A stretch of DNA of 64,000 nucleotides. Origin: Lonicera japonica. Its lineage: Eukaryota > Streptophyta > Magnoliopsida > Dipsacales > Caprifoliaceae. Below, in pieces: positions 50,138 through 61,226 of the stretch (the stretch's first letter is position 1; the number at the start of each line of letters is the position of its first letter). Where the stretch lies: contig CM038471.1 in assembly GCA_021464415.1 (NCBI GenBank), positions 30,477,234-30,541,233 of the forward strand, written 5' to 3'. Under the pieces are notes generated by a model that was given only the letters and a program-made list of their open reading frames with translations, was not told where the DNA came from and did no database searches. Position numbers and translations under genes: made by a program.

Positions 50138-50744
50138 TTTTATATAATTGATTGTGTTGGCAAAACCTCTAATGTGTATATATACAAGAAAATAGTATTA
50201 TAAATATTACACTTCTTTTAATGTGAATTGCACTATGCAATCACGTGAATGGGTTAATATTAGTCTTAAAAGTAGTCCATGCTTTTTTTAATGAGTTGTC
50301 AATTCACGTCTTATAAAAACCAGTGACTCATCCAATCTCATTTACATTTTTAGTGATTCTTCAAGTCACTCCTTTTTCACATATTAAACAATTGAAGATA
50401 TACAGTGAGTTGTATATCTTTAGTCCTTTTTCACATTTTTTTAATTTTTCCATTATGAAGATATACTGAAACTACGTTTCAGCTATTCAAAACATTAGTG
50501 TAAGTTAGACACGCGCTCCAAAATAGAGTAAATGGTATTGTCGATTTAGATTTATCACACCTTACTATTTTTTATCCTATTATTGTATCTTATTAATTTC
50601 ACCGGGCCGAATGGCATGGGTATAACCTAGTAAATTAGTATCATAACTACCATTTTCATTTACTGCTCAAGCTTTATGAAATAAGAGTCTCAATTGTGTA
50701 GTCACCTCAAAACACAAACCCATGCTTGTCAGGGATTTCAGTCC

Positions 50745-50752
50745 TATATAAG
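50745..50752 (+). promoter_or_regulatory. TATA box upstream of the unrecognised plus-strand gene
   Basis: TATATAAG sits 88 bases upstream of the ATG at 50840, a normal distance for a core promoter plus short leader. Confidence 0.5.
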
Positions 50753-50839
50753 AAGCATAGTCATAGTACTCTCAGCTCATTCCAATCTCATTACAATAAT
50801 TCAATTATCATATGACCCCTATCTTACTATAAACAAAAC

Positions 50840-51570
50840 ATGAGCAACTCCTCCAGAATTGATGATTTGGTTCTGCTTCTTCCATTAGAAATTCAAAGAG
50901 AAATACAAGCTCGATTAAAGAGGAATCGAGCTGTTAGAATCATATCAATGTGCCAAGACTTGTTGCGAACTCCATCTCCTTTTTTTAGGCCAAGATCTTT
51001 TCTATATCAATGACCAAATCTCGATTTTCCCTATCTTCACCTCTTGCGTTAATTCGTGCCTTTGCACTCATAGACGCCTTTATTTTATATCTATCTGTGG
51101 TACTTACTAAATAGTTATTACATGCATATTGTCTTCTCACCACATTTGTAGATTACATGGGATAAATGGGTATACTACGACTATACTCTATTTAACAAGT
51201 TTTGGTTTGAATTGTTTGGTGAACACTGGAAGACGGTCGCATCCGAACAAAGCTCACTGCATCCATTGACGGAGCCAATTGATAAACATGTACTTTTGAT
51301 AGCAAAGTTTAACTCGAATAAGCCTCTAATGGACAACAATCGTCATGAACCAACTTAATTTGAATAGGTGACCAATGCAAATGGATCTTTGTACGGACAC
51401 GACCCAGAAGATTTGCTGAACAATGTATGTCAAACTTCTATATGAAGAGCAGAGTCGTTGAATATATATGTTAAATATAATACTGAAGAAATGACAACGA
51501 CTCCAGATGCACAAATGCAAATGAAAACGGATTGAAATCACGAGAAATAAGACAAGTCGTGCCATACTAG
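50840..51570 (+). pseudogene. Unrecognised plus-strand gene carried by the MULE
   Basis: The first open part (50840-51013) begins MSNSSRIDDLVLLLPLEIQR and continues EIQARLKRNRAVRI, ending PRSFLYQ and a stop. A second coding-like stretch follows an acceptor-like TTTGTAG near 51151: ITWDKWVYYDYTLFNKFWFE, then LFGEHWKTVASEQS, PIDKHVLLIAKFNSNKP, and after stops GSLYGHDPEDLLNNVCQ. It has its own TATA box, so it was a gene, but I do not recognise it. Stops in the second half make it a relic. Confidence 0.45.
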
Positions 51571-52429
51571 TAATAGTGGTTATTCCTCATGAACCACATA
51601 TGAAGAAAACACGGGCTCCAATAAGAAAAAATCTTTTGAATAATTGTTTCATTCATACTAGATTGATGTCTTATTTATTATGTTTGTGTTAAATTTTAAT
51701 ATTATGTAATGGGTTTTTTGAGTAACGTGTTATTTATTACAGACATTTTTTGTACTATTGAAATTTGTGTAATGTTGAGTTATTTATTGATTTCACCTAT
51801 CACTGAACCTTATTATTTAATTTTTGTAGCATTTGTATTAAAAATTCAACAGTAAAATTTTTTCAATGGTTCATCAAATCATTGCTACAACCCATTGTAT
51901 CATTAAATCAATTAATACAATTAAGCAAAACAAATATCTATGTATAATAGTAATAACTGACAATCAACCTACTACGTACCACAACTAGGTTTTTTTCTCT
52001 TCCTCTTGGGCCTCTCATCCTTCTCGACCTTTGCATGGGTGTATGCCTCTACACCCTCACCTTTGTCATTGTCCTTAGCCCTACCCCTCGGTCTACCTCT
52101 CCCTCGACCTATACCGACAATACGCCAGGTACATCTACAATATCTCGTATGACCAACTGTGTCAATCTCTCAGCATGCTCTGTGGATGTAAGTGTCGATA
52201 ATTGTGAATGTACCACCGAAAGCTGCTGCAATACGGGTGGTGAAGTAAATGATGGCTCTATCGTCAATATAAATATATAATGTCCCATGTCAAAGTCCTC
52301 AAATATGGTAGGGAGTGTAAAAAGATATGTCATACTGGACTGTGACAAGCTGGCCGACGGTGGTGAAGATAACATAGATGGCTGTGATAAGAAGTGATCT
52401 GGTGACAAAAATAACGTATATGTCTGTGA

Positions 52430-52430
<1 letters not shown>

Positions 52431-52478
<48 letters not shown>
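52431..52478. repeat. (GTA)n microsatellite
   Basis: About 16 uninterrupted GTA/TAG units in the 3' part of the mobile-domain gene. Shorter tracts of the same unit occur at 52555-52600, 52745-52760 and 52828-52845. Confidence 0.95.
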
Positions 52479-54213
52479 TGGTTGTGGTAAACTGGAAGCT
52501 GGTGAGGAAGACAACGTAGATGGCTGTGATAAGATGGGGTCTAGTGGCTAAAACGTAGTAATAGTAGTAATAGTAGTAGCAGTAGTAGTGGTGGTGGTGG
52601 TCGTGGGTAACGTATTAGTATATAATAGTAGTACTAGTGGGCTGTGGTAAGCTGAAGGCTGGTGGGGAAGATAATGTAAATAGCTGTGATAAGATAGGGT
52701 CTGGTGGCGAAAATGTGATAATGGTGGTGGTCGTGGGTAACGTACTAGTAGTAGTAATACTAGTGGGCGATGGTAAGCTAGAGGCTGGTAAGGAAGATAA
52801 CGTAGTCCTAGTAGTGGTGGGTAAAGTAGTAGTAGTAGTAGTAAGCTGTGAAAAACTAGGGGCCGGTGGGGAAAAGACATGTTATGTGGAGGTAGACGGG
52901 CCACCATGATGTGAAGATAACGTAGTAGGCTGCGATGAGTCGGCGGGCGGTGGTGAAGATAATGTAACAGGTTAGGATGATGACGTACCCTTAGTGGGTC
53001 GCCTCTGACGACAGCGAGAGGGTCGTGGGATCGGGTTCGGTATATGTTCGTGAACCTAAAATAGATCAACATATAGCCTAAACTCTTAGCACACAGTAAT
53101 AAGAATAATATGTGCTAAGTCAGATATCTCCTCCGATGTGGAATCTCCTATGATCGATCGCAGAGGATGGTTCATAGCCAATGGATTTATCTTAGCAACC
53201 GCATCACCCTGTACCATTAAAAGTAAAGTATTATATAAATACAAAATTTAATGTAGTAAAAATTCAAAATAACATATATATATATATATATAAGGAAATG
53301 GAGTTTACCAATATCTCCAATGTAATGCCTACTGGCTCAAGACCGAACTTGGAAGGATGTTCTAGTGCCGCAAGTATGAAACGTCGAGTAACGGTACGAA
53401 ATCAAACCATATAAGGATGGGCGTACTAAATCGGGCTTTGCAACACATCTGCGGAAACTACATGCTTGTGTCGGTGGTCCCAAAAGGCAATGAACTCTAG
53501 GTGATGCTGCATCCAATCAACGGGATCTCTTCGCCCCCTCCCCCTAAGATCCGTATCGTGCAATTGCTCACTTATGTCAAAATCAACAGGAATGTTTTGT
53601 TGTAAACCAAATTGTCGCATCACTCTATCAGGGAGGTGCCACTCCACTATCTCAAAATAGATAAGGGATGACCACATCCCCCATATAACCTGGCCAGCAT
53701 GACAATAGGGAGGCAATGCTACCATAACATGTGCGGTGTACGGTTGCCAGATCATCTACAAATTATTAAATACAACTTATTAATATTTTATATTACATCA
53801 AAACAATAATTTAACGTAAATAGATTTATAATTTCTATAAATTTCGGCAAAGTTTCGTTTGTTTTTACAACATTCCAGAAATTTAATATTCACTTATTTA
53901 ATAAGTATATATAATTTAGTAAACAAATTCAACTCCCAATCAATCCGAAATGAAAATATATATAAATATCCCCAACGTAATCATAAAAACAATAGTTCAA
54001 CGTAAATAAATATACAATGTTTCTAAATTTCGACAAAGTTCGTTTGTTTTAACAAGTATATATAATTTGGCAAACATATTAAAAAAAATTATTCCCAACT
54101 TAATCATAAAAATAAATATAATCACTAAACATACTAATTATAATAATTAGAATAACTCGTATATGATCTAGTTGGTCCTTATAATGAGTCAAAACATGTA
54201 TCCGAGTTCGCTC

Positions 54214-54626
54214 TGTTGGAGGTAAATCCACAATTGCGCTCCTCTCCATGGTTAATCCGGAGAGTATATCCGGTGTGCAGGTTATCTAATGCCATGGCAC
54301 TCTAATGGTCGTTGGGTACAAGGAAAAAAAGTTGCGCCTTCGCTAACAGCTATAGCTTTTGGCGCAGTGGTAAGCGTTTGATCCTCACAATTGGTATCAG
54401 AGGAGGTCACGGGTTTGATACCTGGGGCGCGCAATTGTGGGGGGGGGGATTGTTGGAGGTAAATCCACAATTGCGCTCCTCTCCGTGGTGAATCCGGAGG
54501 GCATATCCGGTGTGCAGGTTATCTAATGCCATGGCGCTCTAATGGTCGTTGGGTACAAGGAAATAAAGTTGCGCCTTCGCTAACAGCTATAGCTTTTGGC
54601 GCAGTGGTAAGCGCTTAATCCTCACA
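54214..54626 (+). mobile_element. TRIM retroelement inside an exon of the mobile-domain gene
   Basis: Two 176-bp terminal repeats (54214-54389 and 54451-54626) start TGTTGGAGG and end CCTCACA, with very few differences. The primer-binding site TTGGTATCAGAG begins at 54391 and a poly(G) polypurine-like tract (54438-54448) precedes the right repeat. The perfect 5-bp target duplication CGCTC lies at 54209-54213 and 54627-54631. Removing the insert rejoins an open frame of the mobile-domain gene (..RFSFE / RTRIHVLTHYKDQLD..), so it landed in coding sequence. A pol III-like A box (TGGCGCAGTGGTAAGCG, 54360-54376) and B box (GGGTTTGATACC, 54411-54422) straddle the repeat/PBS junction. 413 bp, non-coding. 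Confidence 0.93.
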
Positions 54627-55872
54627 CGCTCGAATGAAAACCTCGTCCACCACCTGTATTAAGTAAATGTAGGGTGTGAAAAATGAAATCGTGGCCTATA
54701 TTGACAGAAGTCTTGGTACATATCATCAAACCTGGCTCTGTGTGGTAATCTATCAATCTAATGAACTACCTCCTCCTCAGCAATAGCTATATCGACTCGT
54801 TGGGGTCGAAGGTGAGACAATCTATCCCAACACTATAACTAACAAAAATTAAATCACAATATATTATTGACCATATAGAGTTTAAAATAAAATATTAAAA
54901 ATTAGAAATTTGGCTTTAATCCATACCTACAACAATATCAATGGACCTGCAATATGCTTTGATATTATATGACTGCCTTGACACATTTTCCTGTACAACA
55001 CCGCAAGGGCGGCGCTCCCCCTACTATAATTACCCACCTTATTTAAATCCTGAAGTAGTGGGAGTAACGACACTTCGACAAATGCTGAAGACGCCAAAAT
55101 AGAACCGCCAAGCGTTTGAATAATCCACGCACGTATGAATCGCTCGACAACAACATCCTCGGCATCATGGGCAGGTATCTCTTGAAATGTATCGGCTATC
55201 CAGAATAGCTTCAGCTTTGAATTCCTGAGAGCGTGGTCCGGTGGTCGAATGCCCAATACACGCTCACACACGTCAGGCGGAGGGGCATCCAATGGAGGGG
55301 CAGTAACGGCATGGTCATCAATTGGTAATTCGAGCAATATCGCGACATCCTGGAGTGTGATAGTGCACTCTCTAACAGGTAGATGAAGCGTATGCGTTTC
55401 TTGCAGCCACCGCTCGACCCTAGATATAATCAGTGCGCGATCGTACTGTATATGAACTATGCAGTACACTCCGTAAAATCCCGCTCGTAATAATATGCGT
55501 TGTACCCTCTCAGGCAGGATAATACGCTCTCCATCGGGTCCACTAAACTCTATATCCCTTCTACGTGGTTCCAACAAAGCAGCGTCATCGCCATCCCATA
55601 TAGCAAAAGACCTATGCTGGCCTTGTAAATATATCACACAGCGATCCTCTAGGCCAGGATCTATTGGCAAATACCCGTTTCATGTTCATGTTCATTAAAT
55701 ATAACCTAATAAACAATTCATATGCAATAATCCATTTGTGCACATAACTTAATAAACAAACCAACGGCATTTGCATAATGTAATATACATCAATTCATTA
55801 ACTAATAAAATTGCATTATAATGTCGCATTACATATTGTATGTGCAATAACTACAACCGCATCCATACATAA

Positions 55873-56349
55873 TTAACAAACAAGTTCCAAACCCATACAT
55901 ATAAGTCTACACAACCTAATTAAATAAATTACATAAAACTGATACAAGTAGAAACACAAGCAAATACATCCTACGACTTGCACACTTAAGTGATTTTTTG
56001 CAATGCTCGTACTTTCTCTGTACTTCTTCTCATTTTGCCTCTCCTTTTCTATTCCCTTCAACAAACAGCTGTTCAAATCTTTCACCCCTTTAACAACTGC
56101 CCTCCAATCTTCTTTCTGAACCGCTATGTGCCTTATTTGATCGCAAACTTCTTTCATCTCTTCCTCAACAGTTTTGTACTTGTCAACCCAGTGACAAAAG
56201 TTGCATCCATTATTTTCATATTTCTTACAACTAAAGAATCTCCGACCCGGGTTTCTCGAGGTCCATGAAACTCTAATAGGAGCTATTTATCCATAAAAAC
56301 AAGTGACGTATGAACATGATCCGGAATTGGAATCGGAGTTCGAAGACAT
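55873..56349 (-). pseudogene. Small GRF-type zinc-finger protein, one internal stop
   Basis: The frame of 158 codons starts MSSNSDSNSGSCSYVTC. Then comes a GRF zinc finger (PIRVSWTSRNPGRRFFSC ... GCNFCHWVD), a GRF signature that binds single-stranded DNA or RNA in other proteins. A charged coiled-coil region (about residues 65-120) and a hydrophobic C-terminal segment (VGCICLCFYLYQFYVIYLI) that may be a membrane anchor follow. Only one stop interrupts it, at codon 21 (TAA in YG*IAPI). Small GRF proteins with a C-terminal anchor are numerous in plant genomes. It sits on the same strand as, and just upstream of, the mobile-domain gene. Confidence 0.7.
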
Positions 56350-57814
56350 TTCTGCGAAAAATTATATATAATTATCCCCATTTTAATAATAAAAGCAATT
56401 TTTCAACGTAACAAAATTTATAATTTGTTTAAATTTTAGCAGAGTTTCATTTGTTTTATAGCAATCTAGTATTTTAATATTCACATGTTTATCAAGTTTT
56501 TTTACAATTTGGCAAACAAATTCATCTCACAGTCAAACCAAAATGAAATTATATATATTTATCCAAAACTTAATCAAAAAAGCAAATATAGTCACTTATT
56601 TTCTCCATCTTTCTCAAAATGTATGCTTTATCACCTCTATTTCTCTAACCAAGAAATATTTAATTAAACTCTTTTTTCACTATCCTTTTTTATGTTAATA
56701 TTTTATTTGATTTTAATTGTTGGAACTTTCATCATTTTAACAATCGATCTGGTTCATTTAATTCTTAAAATTCTATCGTTAAAGAGATGGGAAAATGAAA
56801 TTGTTAAGTGGTGTCACAGTGGTGAAACGTAGGGAAATTTAACTATTTTTATTTATATTATGTTTTTATTTTAGTGAAATTCTTCTATACTTTTTTTTTC
56901 TTTTCTTATTAATAATGTACAACTTTTACAAGTACATATTTCAATGTCTTAAACCAGGACCATTCTAAATGAGTACTCTATATTTTCAATACATAAAAAG
57001 TGTCCAAAAACTACATATATAAAGTTTAACTCAAAAAAATTGTTTACCAGTAAAATACTTATTTAGAGCAAATTAATTACAATTTTCATGTATAAAAAGA
57101 TTTATTCTTGCGTGCCATATATATATATATATCCTAGTTATATATATACTATACATTATCAAACACCAAAATGAGTCATAAACAAACCCATACATTAGGT
57201 CAAAACTAAATTAAATTCCGCAAAATAATAGAATTAACTTGTTTAAACAAACAACCCCTTAATTTGTACTCGTAAATTTTAAATGGTCTACTTTATTGGT
57301 TTGGTTGTGAACCCATATGCCAGCACAACACCTACACCACCTAAACACCTACGCCACCGAACCCCCTAAACCATACTAGAATCAAAACATCAAAGGCCAA
57401 AGTTAGTTCTCAAACACATACATATATACATACACACGTAAAGCACCAACAAATATTCAAATTCAAACCCACATCAAATAGCAAAAAATTTAATCAAAGA
57501 CTAAATTCATCATGTCCTAAATGCAGAGGAAGGAGATGGATATAACCTATCGTGGGATTGAAGATGAAGCCTGCCGGAGCAGTACTGTGCAACAGCGGTG
57601 CAAATGGGTGAGGAGGAAAAGGGAAAGAGCACCGGCAACGAGGAAAAAACAGAGAGCTGCGACGGCGAAATGGAAGGAGGGAAAAGGAAGTGAGCTGCGG
57701 CAGCGATAGTGAGGGAGGGAGAAGGAGGAGATATTTTGTCCAGCTATTTTAACAATAAAATTGCTGCTTCTTCTGACGATTTGAGGTGAAATTGTGAAGC
57801 GTAAAAACATTGGT
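56350..57814. other. MULE right interior, no clear gene
   Basis: AT-rich spacer, then a purine-rich stretch (57520-57740) that could be the leader of a gene read from the right end. The frames in it are low-complexity Arg/Lys/Glu and I do not support them as genes. Confidence 0.45.
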
Positions 57815-58094
57815 GTGACCAACGTTTTTTGAGCAAAAAACACCACATTGACCAGTGTTTTTTGAGCAAAAATTACCACCTTGACCAGCGTTTTTAAAAC
57901 TGCCTTATTTACACAAATAACTTCAAATCTACCTTATGTTCCTAAATAAGTTTGAAAACAGGCACAATTTGAAAAACAACTTGAAGTAGAGTTTTGCAAT
58001 TATGTTCCTATGGAATTCCAATATATGTATGTATATATTATATACATATAAGCTCTACTTACCACCTTTTTACACTATTTTAAAGGGTAGCATC

Positions 58095-60031
58095 TGTAAC
58101 ACTCCTCCCTTAGTTAATATAATCAAACCACTCAATTAAGGTAAAAGTCATTAATAACCCGTTATAAACTTTGCTACGATGAGTTGATATATAAAATATA
58201 CACGAATCTTGTTGCCACATTATAGACACATGTTTTCAAGTCCACCATGTTATACAATTTTAAATTTCATAACATAAATATCATAAAACTTAGCTATATA
58301 GTAAAGTGAGTAAATTCAAACTTAATCACAACATAAGTACTACGTTAGGCCATTCGTGCTTAGCCTTAATATTTACAACTATTCACAATGATGGAGCTTC
58401 TCTAATGCATCCCTAAACCAAACACTGAATCTCCAACAAGGCCATTAGTACCTGAAAGGTTTTTCATAAAAGCAGGGGTGAGCATATTGCTTTATAGGCG
58501 GGTATAAGGACCAAGATAATATAAAACCAATTAATACAAGTTACATATATATCATCTCTATTTGTGAACATAAGACAATATTATGTCATGTATTCCAAAT
58601 ATTGTACTTGTACCAACTTTTGTCACCAATAAAATCTTCATTTTGAATTGCAAAGAACATTGTGCAATGCATATAATGCTTATACAATGTCACTTGTATC
58701 GTGGCTATCAAGTCAAACCATTTCATGGAAGATTCAAAATCCATTGCTACTGAAATTACAAGTAGCCTCCATTACGTACGTGTAGAACAATTTTTCTTCC
58801 TTTTAAGACTGAGGAGCGATAATAATTATGTCCACCGAGGTAAGGATAACGAATCCATGAACCGACTACCAAGATAATATATAAACCAATCACGATATTT
58901 TCCTGAATATATTTTGCATGTCATAAATGTCTTGTTGAGTCTAGATTTTCGGGTTATCCACTGTGAGTTCTAGACCGCTTTCTTTACTATCCTCTGGAGG
59001 TTTAGGGATTTTCAACCCAAGGATACAAGCCTTAATTATTTTATATTAGCAAGAATAACCCACCACAAGAAGTTATATCTCATCGCAATTAGCATAATTA
59101 TACTAACCATGTGATAATAATCATGCATGCATATCAATTAATATGCAAATCTTTTATTTTAATCATAATGATTTACAATTTTATAACTTTGTAATAGAAT
59201 CACAACATACAAGACCTTTTCATATGAATTGTTTTTAAAAATTTAAGTTTCATTATCTAATTTACTTATGTATAAAGCTTAATTATCACATTCTATGGAA
59301 GTTCCTTAACAATCGAATCATGCATATGACATATGAACTTGAATTTCACATGCAGGAACTAAAACAAATAAAATTCCTTAAAATTTGATGTATCATACCA
59401 AATTAAGTGAAGATATTGTCAAATTAAACTTCATGTAGCTATATTAACACAATTCATAATATGCATGGCTTGAAACATATAGAATTTGAATAATTCCAAC
59501 AAATTGACTTGTAAATAACCAAATTAAAACACTTACCTCAATAATTTCAAGTTATAAATGGAGTTTGGTTACTTGGCCTACAAACCCAAAGCATTTATTG
59601 CTACAAACACCAAACCCCAAGTGGGATGAAAATTATGATGATGATGATGAATTCTTGTCTAATCCTTGCTTAAATTTCCATATTCACCATGATTTCTCAA
59701 TTCTCTCTAATTTTCCTTAAGTTTTCACCTCTCTCCATTTTCTATAATTTTTTCCAATATATGTGCTTATTTACCAGTCAAAATAGGTGAATGTATATAT
59801 ATATATATCCCGAGTCAAACAGGTTAAAAGGTCAAACCCTATTTGGTACAAACCCATGATCGATCGCGGTCAATAAAATTTCCAACTCAAATTTCCAACT
59901 TCCAAGATATATGATTCCTATGATCGATCATGGCTCATAAAGTTTCACTAATATTGTTTTCTACCGTAAAACCTATCTCAAACATGATTTAAACAATACT
60001 AAAATTAAAAATTAAACTACAGAGTATTACA
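58095..60031. mobile_element. Solo LTR, probably Ty3/gypsy
   Basis: Begins TGTAACACTC and ends GAGTATTACA, an inverted repeat matching in 9 of 10 positions with TG...CA ends. The perfect 5-bp target duplication GCATC lies at 58090-58094 and 60032-60036. It is 1937 bp with no coding sequence and no internal retrotransposon region, as after LTR-LTR recombination. The gypsy assignment rests on the TGTAAYACYCC-type end and the length. Confidence 0.85.
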
Positions 60032-60036
60032 GCATC

Positions 60037-61199
60037 TATTGATTGCTTTATGTATTCCTTCCATTACTACTATTGCCATTTAGCCAAATGAGTTTGGCTT
60101 ACTCATTCAACTCATATGAGTGAGCCCTGCTCATTTGCTATATTTTTTTCCAATAATTCTATACAGACATAAATATCTTACATAAAAATTGACATGCGCT
60201 GTGGATGCCTTTATATACTTTTTTTTATTTTTTAATGTCATTTTTGGGATAAAAATAATAAATACGTTTATCAAGCCACTTCTTAGAATTAATATTAGTA
60301 AACATAAAAAAAAAGCTACTAAACAATTAGTCAGTTTCATTTTGCCCACTAAATTTTAATTTGTTTCAATTTACCCACTAAACTTTTTAATTGTTTCAAT
60401 CAACCCACTATGCCCACTTCCGACCATATTTGTGCCTTTAGTTTGGGTGTTTTAGTCATTTCAATAAAATACTTCCATTTCAATTTACACACTAAACCTT
60501 TTAGTTGTTTTAATGGCCCTACTAAACTATTTGTTTTGTACAAAATTGTGTTTGAATTTTTTTTATAGTAGAATACTTTTTTTATATTAAAACACGCATT
60601 ATACAAAAAAAAATTGCATTAAATTTTTTGGAATACACTTTTTTTGATTTCGTGCAAAGTTAGCATTGTAGTCCCTTTTTTGTAGTAGATTATTATTTTT
60701 AGTCTTTATTTGAGTAATTTTTCATTTCTTGAGGGTGTTATGCATATTTTTGCATCGTACTTCTTTGAGAGCTCATTTTATTTAAAATAAATTAACATAT
60801 TTATTTACTATAATTCTTTAAAAACTACAAGTACAAGTAACGTATTCAACTATATATCATTGTGGAACCCTTTATTACAATTTAGCTTCTGTAAAAAGAG
60901 TGACTAAGAATCCAATTATCTCTATCAAGTCCTCCAGCCATGCTTTAAAAAGATTGAGTATATGTGCTAAATATATTGTGTTTTTTTATAAATATATCCC
61001 ATTATATATATATATATATGTCTTTAGCTGTTTGATAAACTGAAGACGCGCATATCCATTTTTTTTGGCGAGGATTAGTACCATTGAAATCAAATATATC
61101 AACAAATTCTTCATTTTAAACTTTAAACTCATCCCATTAATGTATTCATATGTTAATATTAACATTTATTTTAAAGAGAAAACTTGTATATTATATATA
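60037..61199. other. Intergenic, no gene seen
   Basis: AT-rich. Contains repeated CCCACTAAAC / TTTAATTGTTTCAAT words at 60345-60530 and an (AT)n tract near 61000. The short minus-strand frames are not supported. Confidence 0.5.
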
Positions 61200-61212
61200 C
61201 TAGGGGTTGCCC

Positions 61213-61226
61213 GTGCCGTCCGGCAC
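61213..61226 (-). other. Helitron 3' terminal hairpin
   Basis: GTGCCGTCCGGCAC forms a 6-bp stem with a 2-base loop just inside the CTAG terminus, the usual position of the rolling-circle termination hairpin. Confidence 0.8.

Larger units (their letters stand above)
51972..55670 (-). pseudogene. Plant mobile domain (MAIN/PP7-like) protein, broken
   Basis: Plant-mobile-domain proteins act in silencing and genome stability, and many copies are carried by transposons. Exons on the minus strand: 1, about 55670-54927 (LEDRCVIYLQGQHRSFAIW, then WLQETHTLHLPVRECTITLQ and DVAILLELPIDDHAVT); 2, 54838 to about 54157, cut by a TRIM; 3, 53755-53309 (VALPPYCHAGQVIWGMW, EWHLPDRVMRQFGLQ, HHLEFIAFWDHRHKHV); 4, from 53208; 5, 53055-51972, a Pro/Ser/Thr repeat tail ending KRKRKKPSCGT. 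The frame at the start has no ATG; an ATG-rich stretch just upstream is in another phase, suggesting a one-base indel. At least five in-frame stops occur, several where the family has Trp or Gln (for example the TAG at 54927). Not functional here. Confidence 0.8.
39269..57982. mobile_element. 18.7-kb multi-gene Mutator-like element
   Basis: Terminal inverted repeats of about 170 bp (39269 to about 39440; about 57815-57982) share long blocks such as GATTTGAAGTTATTTGTGTA and AACGCAGGTCAAGGTGG / AACGCTGGTCAAGGTGG. The flanking 9-mers GGAGTAGAG (39260-39268) and GAAGTAGAG (57983-57991) match in 8 of 9 positions. The interior holds a broken mudrA-type transposase (+), two unrecognised genes, a plant-mobile-domain gene (-) and a GRF zinc-finger gene (-). 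A LINE, a Stowaway MITE and a TRIM inserted later; without them it is about 13 kb. Mutator-like elements are known to carry extra genes, but this set is unusual. All genes show damage, so the copy is old and not autonomous now. Confidence 0.85.

Noticed and set aside
52035..53072. Open frames on both strands of the GTA/GGT repeat region
   Set aside because: Microsatellite and minisatellite artefacts. Only the minus-strand phase that leads into the basic tail KRKRKKPSCGT fits the mobile-domain gene.
57521..57879. Arg/Lys/Glu-rich and hydrophobic frames near the MULE right end
   Set aside because: Purine-rich leader-like DNA open on both strands; no family features.
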